Source of the DNA: Lysobacteraceae bacterium
GTDB taxonomy: Bacteria; Pseudomonadota; Gammaproteobacteria; Nevskiales; Nevskiaceae
Reading direction: 5' to 3'
Assembly (NCBI GenBank): GCA_013823855.1
Contig: PNMW01000056.1
Location: 1 to 64,000 of the forward strand
Length of the DNA: 64,000 nt
Below the pieces are notes generated by a model. That model did not search any database and was not told the origin of the DNA. It saw only the letters and a list, made by a program, of their open reading frames with translations. Of this stretch, positions 18,618 to 27,315 are shown piece after piece (the first letter of the stretch is position 1; each line of letters begins with the position of its first letter). The translations under genes were made by a program, and so were the position numbers.

Positions 18618-19142
18618 ATGAACCGACGCCGTCATCCGCGCCTGCCGCGCTTCGCCACCCGCCTGCTGCTGGTGGCGCTGCTGCTGCATGCGCTGGTGCC
18701 GGCCGGCTTCATGCCGGCGGTCGCCAGCCGCGCGCCGGCCGCTGCGGGCTGGCTGGCGATCTGCCCGGCCAGCGAGCTGGCCGTGGCGCTGAAGGCGCGT
18801 GCCGATGGCGAGGCCCCGCCGACCGGGCCGATCTGCCACGGTGGCCGCCAAGCCGATGCCGCCGCCGATGACGCGCTGAGGGCGCAGGCCGCCGCCCGTC
18901 ACGATCCGCATGCCGGCGCCCCTGCCGGCGATGCCGGACGCCTGTCCGATCACGGCGACTGCCCGTTCGCGCAGGCCGGTGCCGCGCTGCCGCCGGCCGC
19001 CGGCCCAGGGTCCGCCACCCCCGCCGCGCCGCTGCTGGCGATCGGCGCCGCCACCTGCGCCGCGCCGCATCGGCGGCTGCACCGCCGGCCGCCATCGCGC
19101 GGCCCACCGCTGTCGTTCGCCATGCTGCCGCTGCAAGGCTGA
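18618..19142 (+). CDS. DUF2946-family secreted protein
   Basis: A 174-residue protein with an N-terminal hydrophobic helix ending LHALVPAGFMP, then GWLAICPASELAVAL, the same DUF2946 signature as the gene at 13742. Metal-ligand residues include ICHGG, RHDPHAG and LSDHGDCPFAQAG. It follows the PCuAC gene by 21 bp on the same strand and so is likely in the operon. No enzymatic motif is seen; a copper-buffering or delivery role is inferred from context. Confidence 0.72.
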   Translation: MNRRRHPRLPRFATRLLLVALLLHALVPAGFMPAVASRAPAAAGWLAICPASELAVALKARADGEAPPTGPICHGGRQADAAADDALRAQAAARHDPHAGAPAGDAGRLSDHGDCPFAQAGAALPPAAGPGSATPAAPLLAIGAATCAAPHRRLHRRPPSRGPPLSFAMLPLQG

Positions 19143-19229
19143 TACGACGGCCACACCACGGTCCTTGCCGGACCGGCGCGTGGCCTGCCGGCCCGGTCAC
19201 GGGCCCGTTGCCGACACGGAAATCCCTCG

Positions 19230-19379
19230 ATGTCCCTCCCTGTGCTGCGCGCCTGCGCACTGCTGCTGCTGGCGGCGTTCGCCGTCGCGGCCGCGCCCGG
19301 CGTGGATGACGGCGAACGCCGTCACGACGACGAAACCCACCACCTGCTGCTGACCCGGATCGCCGACGCGCCGCCCTGA
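19230..19379 (+). CDS. Small secreted protein (49 aa)
   Basis: MSLPVLRACALLLLAAFAVA forms a clear signal peptide, leaving a short charged peptide with RRHDDETHH, a potential metal site. It lies between a DUF2946 gene and a TonB siderophore-type receptor on the same strand. No family is recognised. The codon pattern and the placement support a real gene, but no strong ribosome binding site is visible. Confidence 0.4.
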   Translation: MSLPVLRACALLLLAAFAVAAAPGVDDGERRHDDETHHLLLTRIADAPP

Positions 19380-19437
19380 GCGGCCCCCGCGCGATGCCGC
19401 TGCACGCCCGCTTCCCCCTGAATTCCCGGAGTTCCGC

Positions 19438-21603
19438 ATGACCCGATTCACCGCCTTCACCCCCACCCGGCAGGCCGCTGCGCTGTCCTTGCTGCTGGCG
19501 CTCGGCAGCGCCGCTACCGCGGTCCGCGCTGCCGACGACGGCACCGACACGCCGGCCGCCACCCAGGCCGCCGATGACCCGGTGACGCTCGACGGTGTCG
19601 AAGTCACCGGCGTCAAAAGCCTGAAGCCGCCGGCGGTCACCGTCGGCAACAAGAGCGGCCTGCCGCTGGAACGCGTGCCGCAGAGCGTGCAGGTGCTGAG
19701 CGTCGAGGATCTGGACGAGCGCGGTGTGCGCTCGATCGGCGACGCGCTGCGCGCGGTGCCGTCAGCCAACGTCGGCAACCCTAGGGTCGCCCGCTACCAG
19801 AGCTTCAGCCTGAAGATCCGCGGCTTCCTCGCCGACCAGCAGCGCAACGGCCTGCGCCAGCGCTACTTCGAGGATGTCGATGCCTCGGCGATCTCGAACA
19901 TCGAGCGCATCGAAGTGCTCAAGGGACCGGGCGGCGTGCTGTACGGCCAGTCGGCGGTCGGCGGCCTGCTGAACATCGTCACCAAGACGCCGCAGGCGCA
20001 GTTCGACGCGTCGGGCAATGCCAGCTTCGGCAGCTTCGACCAGAAGACCCTGGCCGCCGACGTCACCGGGCCGATCAGCCGCGAACAGCGGCTGTATGCC
20101 CGGGTCACTGGCGAGATCGAGCGCAGCAACACCTACACCGATTTCCAGAAGCTCGACCGCGAGAACGTCGCGCTCGGCCTGTCGTGGCAGCCGGTCGATG
20201 CGGTGATCGCTCACCTGAACGCCGAGTGGCACCAGCGCAACACCGCGAACAACCCGGGCCTGCCGGTGACCGGCACGCTGCGCAGCAACGGCGTTGCCGA
20301 ACTGCGCCGTGGCCTGTTCCTTGGCGAGCCGAACTTCACCACGCTGAACGCCTATGCGCCGCTGGTGCAGGCCTGGGTCGACATCCAGCTGTCCGACGAC
20401 TGGACCTTGACGCCGCGCGCCCAGTACTCCGGCTTCAACACCGACCTGCAGCAGATCCGCGTGCTGGCGCCGCAGGCCGGCAATCCGACGCTGATCAATC
20501 GCAACGGCCGCAACGGCCAGGAGAACGACGGCTACTCGGTGTTCCAGCTCGATCTCGCCGGCCGTTTCGAGACCTTCGGCTTCGAGCACCGGCTGCTGAC
20601 CGGTGTCGAGCAGAACCTGGAACGCAGCCTGTTCACCCAGTTCAATCTGAGCAATGTCGGCAGCATCGACGTGCTGAACCCGGTCTACACCTACGACAGC
20701 GTCGCCCCGGCTGGAACCTTCGCGTTCCACTCGGTGCAGAACATCGACACGCTGGCGTTGTACTTCCAGGACGTGCTGGCGCTGACCGACCAGTGGGATG
20801 TCACCGGCGCCGTGCGCCAGACCCGCATCCTGGCCGATAACATTTTCAACGGCGCAGCCGATTCCACGGCCCAGGCCGCCACCACGTTCCAGCTCGGCAG
20901 CACCTTCCGCTTCGACGATCGCTGGTCGGTCTACGCCGGCTACAACACCGGCTTCGATCTGGAAGCCAATGCCGGCTCGCGCACGCCGAGCGGTGGCGTG
21001 GCGGAGCCGGAGGAATCCGACCAGGCCGAGGCCGGCGTCCGCTACGCCACCGATACCCTGCGTGCCAGTGCCGCGATCTTCCGCACCCGGCGCAAGAACT
21101 TCGTGGTGCCGGACGCCGTGGATCCGAACCTGTTCACCCAGGCCGGCCTGGTTCGCGTCGATGGCGTGGAGTTCGAAGGCGCCTGGCAGGCGACCCGGCT
21201 GATCCAGTTCAGCGGCGGCTATGCCTACCTCGGCGCCAAGGTCGTGCGCGGCGATGCCGACGACAGCGGCCGCCGGCTCGGCGACACGCCGCTGCACAGC
21301 GGCAATCTGAGCGTCGAAGCCCGGCTGCCTGCGGCCTGGTTCGAACCGAAGTTCGGCACGGTCAGCCTGCGCGTCACCGGCGCTTACGTCGGCAGCCGCA
21401 ACCTGACCAATACCAGCGCCGTGGAACTGCCGGACTACGGAACGCTCGATCTCGGCCTGCACTGGACGTGGCGCGAGCTGAGCGTCGACCTGTACGGCCA
21501 GAACCTCACCGACAACCGCTACTTCACCGCCACCGGCAGCTCGAACTTCGTCTACGCGGGCGATCCGCGCACGGTGTTCGTACGCTTCGGCTGGCGCTAC
21601 TGA
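19438..21603 (+). CDS. TonB-dependent siderophore-type receptor
   Basis: An outer-membrane receptor of 721 residues. After a signal peptide (ALSLLLALGSAATAVRA) come LDGVEVTGV (TonB-box region), RVPQSVQVLS, SLKIRGF, and IERIEVLKGPGGVLYGQSA, which are hallmarks of the TonB-siderophore (TIGR01783) class. The last strand ends FVRFGWRY with the expected terminal aromatic. The downstream PepSY-TM gene (16 bp) fits a receptor plus inner-membrane reductase pair. The ligand may be a ferric siderophore; a copper chelate is a second option given the surrounding copper genes. Confidence 0.9.
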   Translation: MTRFTAFTPTRQAAALSLLLALGSAATAVRAADDGTDTPAATQAADDPVTLDGVEVTGVKSLKPPAVTVGNKSGLPLERVPQSVQVLSVEDLDERGVRSIGDALRAVPSANVGNPRVARYQSFSLKIRGFLADQQRNGLRQRYFEDVDASAISNIERIEVLKGPGGVLYGQSAVGGLLNIVTKTPQAQFDASGNASFGSFDQKTLAADVTGPISREQRLYARVTGEIERSNTYTDFQKLDRENVALGLSWQPVDAVIAHLNAEWHQRNTANNPGLPVTGTLRSNGVAELRRGLFLGEPNFTTLNAYAPLVQAWVDIQLSDDWTLTPRAQYSGFNTDLQQIRVLAPQAGNPTLINRNGRNGQENDGYSVFQLDLAGRFETFGFEHRLLTGVEQNLERSLFTQFNLSNVGSIDVLNPVYTYDSVAPAGTFAFHSVQNIDTLALYFQDVLALTDQWDVTGAVRQTRILADNIFNGAADSTAQAATTFQLGSTFRFDDRWSVYAGYNTGFDLEANAGSRTPSGGVAEPEESDQAEAGVRYATDTLRASAAIFRTRRKNFVVPDAVDPNLFTQAGLVRVDGVEFEGAWQATRLIQFSGGYAYLGAKVVRGDADDSGRRLGDTPLHSGNLSVEARLPAAWFEPKFGTVSLRVTGAYVGSRNLTNTSAVELPDYGTLDLGLHWTWRELSVDLYGQNLTDNRYFTATGSSNFVYAGDPRTVFVRFGWRY

Positions 21604-21619
21604 CGCCGAGGGCCGCGCC

Positions 21620-23020
21620 ATGACCGCAATCGAAAGCACCGCCGACGGCGCCCGCGCCCGTGGCCTGTACGGCGCGGTCTGGCGCTGGCACTTCTACGCC
21701 GGCCTGTTCGTCGTGCCGTTCCTGCTGATGCTGGCGGTGACCGGCGCGCTGTACACCTTCGACGACGAGATCGAAGCCTGGTGGTACCGCGACCTGCTGC
21801 GGACGCCGGCCTGCGCCGCGCCGTTGCCGGCGGCGGAGCAGGAAGCCGCCGTACTGGCGGCGCATCCCGGCGCATCGGTCCGCCGCTACACGGTGGCGGC
21901 CAGCGCGGCGCAGGCCGCGATCTGGACCGTCCAGCCGCCGCAGGGCGGCGCGCTGAACCTGTTCGTCGAGCCCTGCAGCGCCGCCGTGCGCGGCGCGGTC
22001 GAGACCCGGTGGCAGCTGATGAACGTGGTGTCGGCGCTGCACGGCGAGCTGCTGCTCGGCACGGTCGGCGACTGGCTGGTCGAACTGGCCGCCAGCTGGG
22101 CGATCGTGCTGCTGGTCACCGGGCTGTACCTGTGGTGGCCGGACCAGGGCGCGCGCCTGCTTGGCAGCTTCATCCCGAGGTTGAACGCGAAAGGCCGCGT
22201 GTTCTGGCGCGACCTGCACGCCGTGCCGGCGATGTGGAACGCGCTGGCCGTCGCTTTCCTGCTGCTCAGCGGCCTGCCCTGGGCCGGCTTCTGGGGCGGG
22301 CAGCTGGCGCGGCTCGGCACGGTGTCGCACCTGACCGCGCCGACGCCGAACTTTGTCGCCGCGCCAACCCTGGATAACGCCGTACCGGCCGATCCGCACG
22401 CCGCGCACCGCGCCGAAGCGGCAGCGAGCGATGACACCCGCATCCCGTGGGCGATCCGCCATGACCCGGCACCCGCCGGCGGCGCAGGGCGGATCGGCGT
22501 CGCCGAAGTCGAAGCGATCGCCCGCGAACGCGGCGTCCTGGCGCCGGGGCTGCGGCTGATCTACCCGAGTGCGCCCGGCAGCGTCTGGCACCTGAGCTAC
22601 ATCCCCGGCGGCGCGACCACCCAGCGCACCTTGTACCTCGACCCGGCCGACGGCCGCGTGCTCGACGACATCGGCTACGGCCGCTACAGCCCGCTCGGCA
22701 AGGCCGTCGAGTGGGGCGTGGAAATCCACCTCGGCCGCCAGTTCGGCCTGCTCAACCAGCTGCTCTGCGTGCTGGTCTGCGGGCTCACCGTGCTGACCGT
22801 GGTCACCGGCACGGTGATGTGGTGGAAGCGCCGACCCGCTGGTGGTCTCGGTGCGCCGAGCCTGCCGAAGGCCTACCGGACCCGGGCCGGCGTCGTCGTC
22901 ATCGCCGCTGCGCTGGGCCTGCTGTTTCCGCTGATGGGCCTGAGCCTCGTCGTCATGTTGCTGCTCGACGGGCTGCTCCGGCGCTGGCCGCCCGGGAAGG
23001 CGCCAGCGGCCACGCCTTGA
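21620..23020 (+). CDS. PepSY-TM inner-membrane protein (putative metal-chelate reductase)
   Basis: A 466-residue PepSY-associated TM protein. The start shows RWHFYAGLFVVPFLLMLAVT and LYTFDDEIEAWWYRDLL, strongly typical of the family. Helices lie near residues 25-45, 150-172, 198-220, 380-405 and 425-450. Conserved His residues in the first helix (WRWHFYAG) and in ALHGELLLG and IHLGRQFG resemble those proposed to carry haem in siderophore-reducing homologues. It follows the siderophore-type receptor by 16 bp and is probably cotranscribed. The reductase role is inferred. Confidence 0.82.
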   Translation: MTAIESTADGARARGLYGAVWRWHFYAGLFVVPFLLMLAVTGALYTFDDEIEAWWYRDLLRTPACAAPLPAAEQEAAVLAAHPGASVRRYTVAASAAQAAIWTVQPPQGGALNLFVEPCSAAVRGAVETRWQLMNVVSALHGELLLGTVGDWLVELAASWAIVLLVTGLYLWWPDQGARLLGSFIPRLNAKGRVFWRDLHAVPAMWNALAVAFLLLSGLPWAGFWGGQLARLGTVSHLTAPTPNFVAAPTLDNAVPADPHAAHRAEAAASDDTRIPWAIRHDPAPAGGAGRIGVAEVEAIARERGVLAPGLRLIYPSAPGSVWHLSYIPGGATTQRTLYLDPADGRVLDDIGYGRYSPLGKAVEWGVEIHLGRQFGLLNQLLCVLVCGLTVLTVVTGTVMWWKRRPAGGLGAPSLPKAYRTRAGVVVIAAALGLLFPLMGLSLVVMLLLDGLLRRWPPGKAPAATP

Positions 23021-23407
23021 GCTGGCGCCTTGCCGCATCTGATGTCCCGTGCCGCCGGTGCGGCAGCCTCGCCGCAGACGCTGGCCTTGCTTCTGCCGGG
23101 CTCACGCGATGAACGGCCCGCGTTCCGGCAGCGCGCGTCGGCGCCCGTTGTTGCCGACCTTCGCCGCCCATGCGGCGACCGCGGCTGACGATGCTGCGCC
23201 GGCGGCGTCCGAAGCCGGGGGCAGCTGGAGCCGGCGACCGCTGTTGGCCCGGCAGCGGTGCAATCAGCCGCCATGACCGCCGCATCGCGGGTCGAGAGTC
23301 CGTCGTCGATCACCGGCATCCGCCGCGCAGCGCTGGACAAGCAGAACGTGCATGGCCTGAACCGGGTACTGCGTCTCGTGCCCGACGCTGCGCGCTGGCA
23401 GCCCGGC
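23021..23407. other. 387-bp region without a recognised gene
   Basis: The region lies between convergent genes. Several short GC-rich frames cross it, but none has a recognisable family, good start or plausible protein composition. A 7-bp stem with a 9-nt loop (ACCGCTG at 23237-23243 and CAGCGGT at 23253-23259) may help transcription end. Nothing else is seen. Confidence 0.4.
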
Positions 23408-23902
23408 TCAGATCGCCTTGGCGGCGCTGATGGTCTTGCCGCAGGCCTCATAGCAGGCCTTGCAGATCGCGTGGTGCTCGACATGCGGCTTGCAGGCGGC
23501 GGCGCAGGCTTCCATCGCGGCGATCGAGGCCTTGGCGAAACCGGCGGTGAACTCGGAATCGAGCCGCGCCAGCCGGGCCACGGCGACGCAGGTGGTGTCG
23601 CAGGCGAGTGCGGTCTTCAGGCACTCGGCCAGGCTCTTGTCGCCGGTGGCGAGCACCGTCTGGCAATGGGCGATGCAGTCCTCGGCGGCGGCGGCGCAGT
23701 CACTGAACGTGGCGGCCAGCGCGGCGTAGCGGCCGGACACTGCGCGGTGGGCGCTGTGGTCCATGCCGGCGTGGGCCGAATGATCGACCGCCGCCTTGGC
23801 CTTCTCGGCCTTGGCGACATTGCGCGGATCGTCGGCCACGGCGATCAGGCTGCCGAGCGAGGCGAGACCGATGGCGCTGCGGGCGAATTCACGTCGGTTC
23901 AT
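23408..23902 (-). CDS. Csp-type copper storage protein (four-helix bundle, Tat-exported)
   Basis: A 164-residue protein with a Tat-like leader (NRREFARSAIGLASLGSL) and a DUF326-type four-helix bundle. Eleven Cys (69, 76, 80, 94, 101, 105, 133, 137, 147, 150, 154) occur in CxxxC-like helical spacing facing one core, as in Csp1 of Methylosinus trichosporium, which binds many Cu(I) ions. A His/Met stretch (HSAHAGMDHSAH, residues 41-52) precedes the bundle. It is predicted to act in the periplasm after folding in the cytoplasm. A second related gene lies at 25068-25553. Direct evidence for copper loading is lacking. Confidence 0.85.
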   Translation of the reverse strand: MNRREFARSAIGLASLGSLIAVADDPRNVAKAEKAKAAVDHSAHAGMDHSAHRAVSGRYAALAATFSDCAAAAEDCIAHCQTVLATGDKSLAECLKTALACDTTCVAVARLARLDSEFTAGFAKASIAAMEACAAACKPHVEHHAICKACYEACGKTISAAKAI

Positions 23903-24095
23903 CGGGGGGCTCCAGGGGGTGGGATCGTCCGGCGCGCGACCGGCACCGGGATATCGTCAGCAGGAAAGCTGACGAGGCGTGGCGGCATTTTCCGCACTTG
24001 GCGCGATGGCAGCCAATACCGTTGGCAGCGGCAAGCGCCGGATCCTCATTCCGTTTCAACCGCCGCCCTCGGCCGGGCTTCCAGCCCCTGATCGC

Positions 24096-24563
24096 ATGAA
24101 CCGCCGCCACTGCCAGCGGCCATGGCTGCAGGCACTGCTGATGCTGGCGGTGTCGATGCAGCTGTGCGCGCCGCTGCTGCACGCTCAGGCGGTGGCGGCC
24201 GCGCCGGCGCAGCTGGTCAGCACGGCGTTCTGCGGCAGCCAGCAGCTCGGTCAGCGCCTGCAGCTGCGCAATCAGCTGCCGGCCGAAGTTCGGGCGCTGA
24301 TCGCCAGCAGCGTGCCGGAAGCGGCGTCGGCATCGGCTCCGGCCTGCGATGACTGCGTCTGCGCCAGCCCGGCGGCACTGCCGCCGATGGCGGCCGGCTG
24401 GGTGGCCCCCGGTCTGACCGATCAGCCGTTTGCCGATCGCCGCCGGCCCCGGGCGGCGCTGCCCGGCCGTCCGCTGCTGCCGCCGTCCACCGGCCCGCCC
24501 GCGCTGGCCATCGCCCGCATGACCGGCGACGGCCCGACCGCCGTCGTCCTCCCCGACTTGTAG
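24096..24563 (+). CDS. DUF2946-like / CopL-like exported protein
   Basis: A 155-residue protein with a signal peptide (LLMLAVSMQLCAPLLHAQA) followed by STAFCGS and CDDCVCASP near residue 85, giving four clustered Cys. The pattern is similar to DUF2946 and related copper-cluster proteins. The start at the ATG at 24096 gives a well-formed signal peptide; a longer frame upstream does not. It is divergent from the first Csp gene and precedes two tiny genes. Function unknown; a metal-binding role is inferred. Confidence 0.6.
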   Translation: MNRRHCQRPWLQALLMLAVSMQLCAPLLHAQAVAAAPAQLVSTAFCGSQQLGQRLQLRNQLPAEVRALIASSVPEAASASAPACDDCVCASPAALPPMAAGWVAPGLTDQPFADRRRPRAALPGRPLLPPSTGPPALAIARMTGDGPTAVVLPDL

Positions 24564-24597
24564 CGGCCGACGCATCGTCGTCGGCCGCCGGAGCCTG

Positions 24598-24738
24598 ATG
24601 ACGATGAAAATCTTTCTGTTTCCCGCCGCGCTGCGCAAGGTCGGCGACCGCCTGCTGTGGATCGCCGGCTGGATCAACCTGCTGCTCGCCGCCGTGCTGA
24701 TCGCTGCCATTTCCACGGTGCCCGGGGTGCTGCCATGA
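24598..24738 (+). CDS. Small single-pass membrane protein (46 aa)
   Basis: The peptide starts MTMKIFLFPAALRKVGDRL and continues into one long hydrophobic helix (LLLAAVLIAAIS). The stop overlaps the next gene's start as ATGA, which supports real, coupled translation. No family recognised. It lies 34 bp after the exported Cys-rich protein gene in the copper region. Confidence 0.5.
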   Translation: MTMKIFLFPAALRKVGDRLLWIAGWINLLLAAVLIAAISTVPGVLP

Positions 24739-25049
24739 GCCGCACCCTGTACGAGTTCCGGTTGCCGGCACTGGTCGACGCCGCCGCGCTGCGCCGGCTG
24801 CGCGGCGAGCTGGACATGCGCACCGCGATGTCGATCCGCTACCACGACCTGAACCTGCGGATCGTCCGCGTCATCGGCCGGACCGGCCGCGAGGACGAAC
24901 TGCGCGCGCTGTTCGCTGCGCTCGGCTTCCCGCCGGCCAGCGATGACCCGACGCTCGAATGCCAGCATCGTCCGCTGCGGGTCCGGCGCTGGCACGACCC
25001 CGCGCGCGAACGTCGTGACCGGGCCAGCGCCCGGCCGCGTTGTGCCTGA
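24735..25049 (+). CDS. Hypothetical protein (104 aa)
   Basis: A soluble, Arg-rich 104-residue protein (MSRTLYEFRLPALVDAAAL at the start) with no recognised domain. The first 80 residues look like a compact alpha/beta fold: VDAAALRRLRGELDM, then LNLRIVRVIG and EDELRALFAALGF. The ATG overlaps the stop of the preceding 46-residue membrane protein gene (ATGA). It ends 18 bp before the convergent second Csp gene. Confidence 0.5.
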   Translation: MSRTLYEFRLPALVDAAALRRLRGELDMRTAMSIRYHDLNLRIVRVIGRTGREDELRALFAALGFPPASDDPTLECQHRPLRVRRWHDPARERRDRASARPRCA

Positions 25050-25067
25050 TCGGCCCCGATGCTCGGT

Positions 25068-25553
25068 TCAGGCGGCCCGGGTCGCGGCGATCGCCTTGGC
25101 GCAGGCTTCGAGGCAGGCCTTGCAGGCGGGGTGCCGGTCGCGATGCGGGCGGCAGGCTTCGACGCAGGCGTCGAGCATCGCGATCGACTGCCTGGCGACC
25201 ACCGGCGCCCAGGCCGAACGGTTGCCTGCCAGCCGCGCCACGGCGGTCGCGATCGCCTCGCAGTCCTGCGCTGCGCGCAGGCAGTCGGCGAGCCCCGCGT
25301 CGCCGCCGGCCATCTGCTGCTGGCAATGCCGGACACAGGCTTGCGCCGCCGCCGCGCAGTGCTCGAACGCGGCTGCCAGCGCCCGATGGCGGTCGCCGTC
25401 GCCAGCCGGCGCCTGCTGCGCCAGCGCCGGATCGACGAACGGCGCATCGACCGGTTCGGCATCCGCCGCCGCGCGGGCGAGGCGGCTGCCGCCGAGTCCG
25501 GCGGCGAGGCCAGCGAGGCGCAGCGCGGCGTGGGCGAACTGGCGTCGATTCAT
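25068..25553 (-). CDS. Second Csp-type copper storage protein
   Basis: A 161-residue paralogue of the protein at 23408-23902: Tat-like start (NRRQFAHAALRLAGLAAGLGG), then a Cys-rich four-helix bundle with ten Cys (66, 73, 77, 91, 98, 130, 134, 144, 147, 151). Relative to the first copy it lacks the Cys of the DTTC position and the His/Met-rich linker, which is replaced by an acidic/Pro-rich stretch. The shared HPACKACLEAC ending matches the family. Both copies point left and flank the three-gene 24096-25049 set. Capacity is predicted to be somewhat smaller than the first copy. Confidence 0.82.
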   Translation of the reverse strand: MNRRQFAHAALRLAGLAAGLGGSRLARAAADAEPVDAPFVDPALAQQAPAGDGDRHRALAAAFEHCAAAAQACVRHCQQQMAGGDAGLADCLRAAQDCEAIATAVARLAGNRSAWAPVVARQSIAMLDACVEACRPHRDRHPACKACLEACAKAIAATRAA

Positions 25554-25661
25554 CCGGGGCTTCCCATCAGGCAGGGCGAGACGGACGATGATGCATCGGC
25601 CCCTGCACCTGCGGCGATAATCCGCCGCCTGTTCCAGGCCCTGTCACTTCCGGAGTCCGCG

Positions 25662-26738
25662 TTGTCCACCGATACCCGCATCCCGATGGTGCTGCTGACC
25701 GGCTTTCTTGGCGCCGGCAAGACCACCCTGCTGAACTTCCTGCTGCGCCATCCATTGATGACCGGCACGGCGGTGGTGATCAACGAGTACGGCGAAGTCG
25801 GCCTCGATCATCATCTGGTCGAGCAGGCCGAGCCGGACGACATCGAGCTGATCGAAGGCGGCTGCATGTGCTGCACTACGCGTGGCCGGCTCGCCGAATC
25901 GCTGATGAGCCTGTTCACCAAGGCGCAGCGCAAGCAGATTCCCGGCTTGAAGCGGATCATCATCGAGACCACCGGCCTCGCCGAACCGGGGCCGATCCTG
26001 AACCAGCTGTTCAATGCCCCGCAGCTGCACGAACGCTTCGTGCTCGATTCGGTGGTGACCCTGGTCGACGCGGTCAACGGCGCCTGGACGGCGGAACAGA
26101 TCGACATCGCCCAGAAGCAGATCGCCGGCGCCGACGCGCTGCTGATCACCAAGACCGATCTGGTCGACGCCGATGCGCTGGCGGCGCTCAAGGCGAAGCT
26201 GCTGGCGATGAACCCGGACGCCGAGCTGCACGTGCCGAAGAAGGGCGCCGCGCAGCCGGACTGGCTGTTCACCAACGGCCGGCGCCGGCCGGGAACGCCG
26301 GGCTTCGGCCTGAGCCCGCTGATCCTCAAGGCCGACTCGCTGCGGCTGGCGCCGGCCGATCCGAACCTGATGAGCGCCGACGCCGATCCCTGGGGCGACG
26401 GCCCGGAATGGGATGCGATCCAGACCTTCAGCCTGATCGTCGACGAGCCGCTGCCGGCCTGGAAGTTCTACGGCTGGCTGGATTTCCTGCGCTCGCTGGC
26501 CGGCAACGACCTGCTGCGCTTCAAGGGCATCGTCAACATCGAAGGCCAGGACCAGCCGCGCGTCATCCACGGCGTGCAGACCGTGCTGCATCCGCCCGAG
26601 GAACTCGACCACTGGCCCGGCGACGACCGCCGCACCCGGATCGTCTTCATCACTCGCGGCTGGGGCCAGGAAACGGTGCGCAGCACCCTGGCCTACCTCA
26701 AGGACACGCCGAACCACGATCCGCTGCTCGAACCCTGA
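25662..26738 (+). CDS. COG0523 GTPase (CobW/YjiA-type metallochaperone)
   Basis: A 358-residue G3E GTPase: P-loop GFLGAGKT (residues 14-21), the family CxCC metal motif at Cys68-Met-Cys70-Cys71 (GGCMCC), switch II IIETTGLAEPG and the TKTD guanine motif. A CobW C-terminal domain follows. The best start is a TTG at 25662 with GGAG 6 bp upstream; the first ATG (25686) would start just before the P-loop. COG0523 proteins deliver Zn, Co or other metals to targets. Its place between Csp and PCuAC genes may hint at copper- or zinc-linked stress, but the metal is not identifiable. Confidence 0.85.
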   Translation: MSTDTRIPMVLLTGFLGAGKTTLLNFLLRHPLMTGTAVVINEYGEVGLDHHLVEQAEPDDIELIEGGCMCCTTRGRLAESLMSLFTKAQRKQIPGLKRIIIETTGLAEPGPILNQLFNAPQLHERFVLDSVVTLVDAVNGAWTAEQIDIAQKQIAGADALLITKTDLVDADALAALKAKLLAMNPDAELHVPKKGAAQPDWLFTNGRRRPGTPGFGLSPLILKADSLRLAPADPNLMSADADPWGDGPEWDAIQTFSLIVDEPLPAWKFYGWLDFLRSLAGNDLLRFKGIVNIEGQDQPRVIHGVQTVLHPPEELDHWPGDDRRTRIVFITRGWGQETVRSTLAYLKDTPNHDPLLEP

Positions 26739-26790
26739 GCGCCGGCATCGACCTCTTTCCCTTGTCGTTCATCCCCTTTCAGGAATTGCC

Positions 26791-27285
26791 ATGAACGCTC
26801 GTTCCACCCTGCTGGCGGTGCTCGCCGGCACCGTGGCGTTGACGGCCTGCAAGCCGCCGGCGCCTCCGGCTGCGACCACGCCGGCCAGCCCGGCCGCGAC
26901 GGCCGAGATCCGCATCGGCGACCTGCTGATCAGCGATGCCAGCTCGCGCGAAACCCCGGTCGCCGGCGGCACCGGCCCCGGCTTCATGACCATCCGCAAC
27001 GCCGGCACCGGCGATGACCGGCTGCTGTCGGCGAGCAGCCCGGCGGTGGCCAGCGTGGAGATCCACGAGATGTCGATGGCCGATGGCCAGATGACCATGC
27101 GCGCGCTGCCCGACGGCCTGCCGATCCCGGCCGGTGGCCAGGTCGAACTGGCGCCCGGCGGCCTGCACCTGATGCTGATCGGTGTCCGCCAACCGCTGGC
27201 CGCCGGCCAGACGCTGCCGCTGGAACTGCGCTTCGAGAAGGCCGGCGCGGTGACCGTGGAGCTGTGGGTCCGCGCGCGCGGCTGA
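26791..27285 (+). CDS. PCuAC-type copper chaperone, predicted lipoprotein
   Basis: A 164-residue PCuAC-domain protein. The lipobox LTAC gives a lipidated Cys20, unlike the soluble paralogue at 18081. Copper ligands are His92-x-Met94, Met103 (ten residues after His92) and His126-x-Met128 in GLHLMLIGV; the spacing from Met103 to His126 equals that in the other copy. A weak ribosome site (AGGA) precedes the ATG. It likely passes Cu(I) to periplasmic or membrane oxidase assembly. It is the last gene of the copper region. Confidence 0.87.
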   Translation: MNARSTLLAVLAGTVALTACKPPAPPAATTPASPAATAEIRIGDLLISDASSRETPVAGGTGPGFMTIRNAGTGDDRLLSASSPAVASVEIHEMSMADGQMTMRALPDGLPIPAGGQVELAPGGLHLMLIGVRQPLAAGQTLPLELRFEKAGAVTVELWVRARG

Positions 27286-27315
27286 GCGCCGTCGCGCGCC
27301 GGTCAGGCGCGGCAT

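Noticed and set aside
23109-23276. 55-codon frame starting MNGPRSGSARRR
   Set aside because: No ribosome binding site, no signal peptide or domain, and low-complexity composition; probably not translated.
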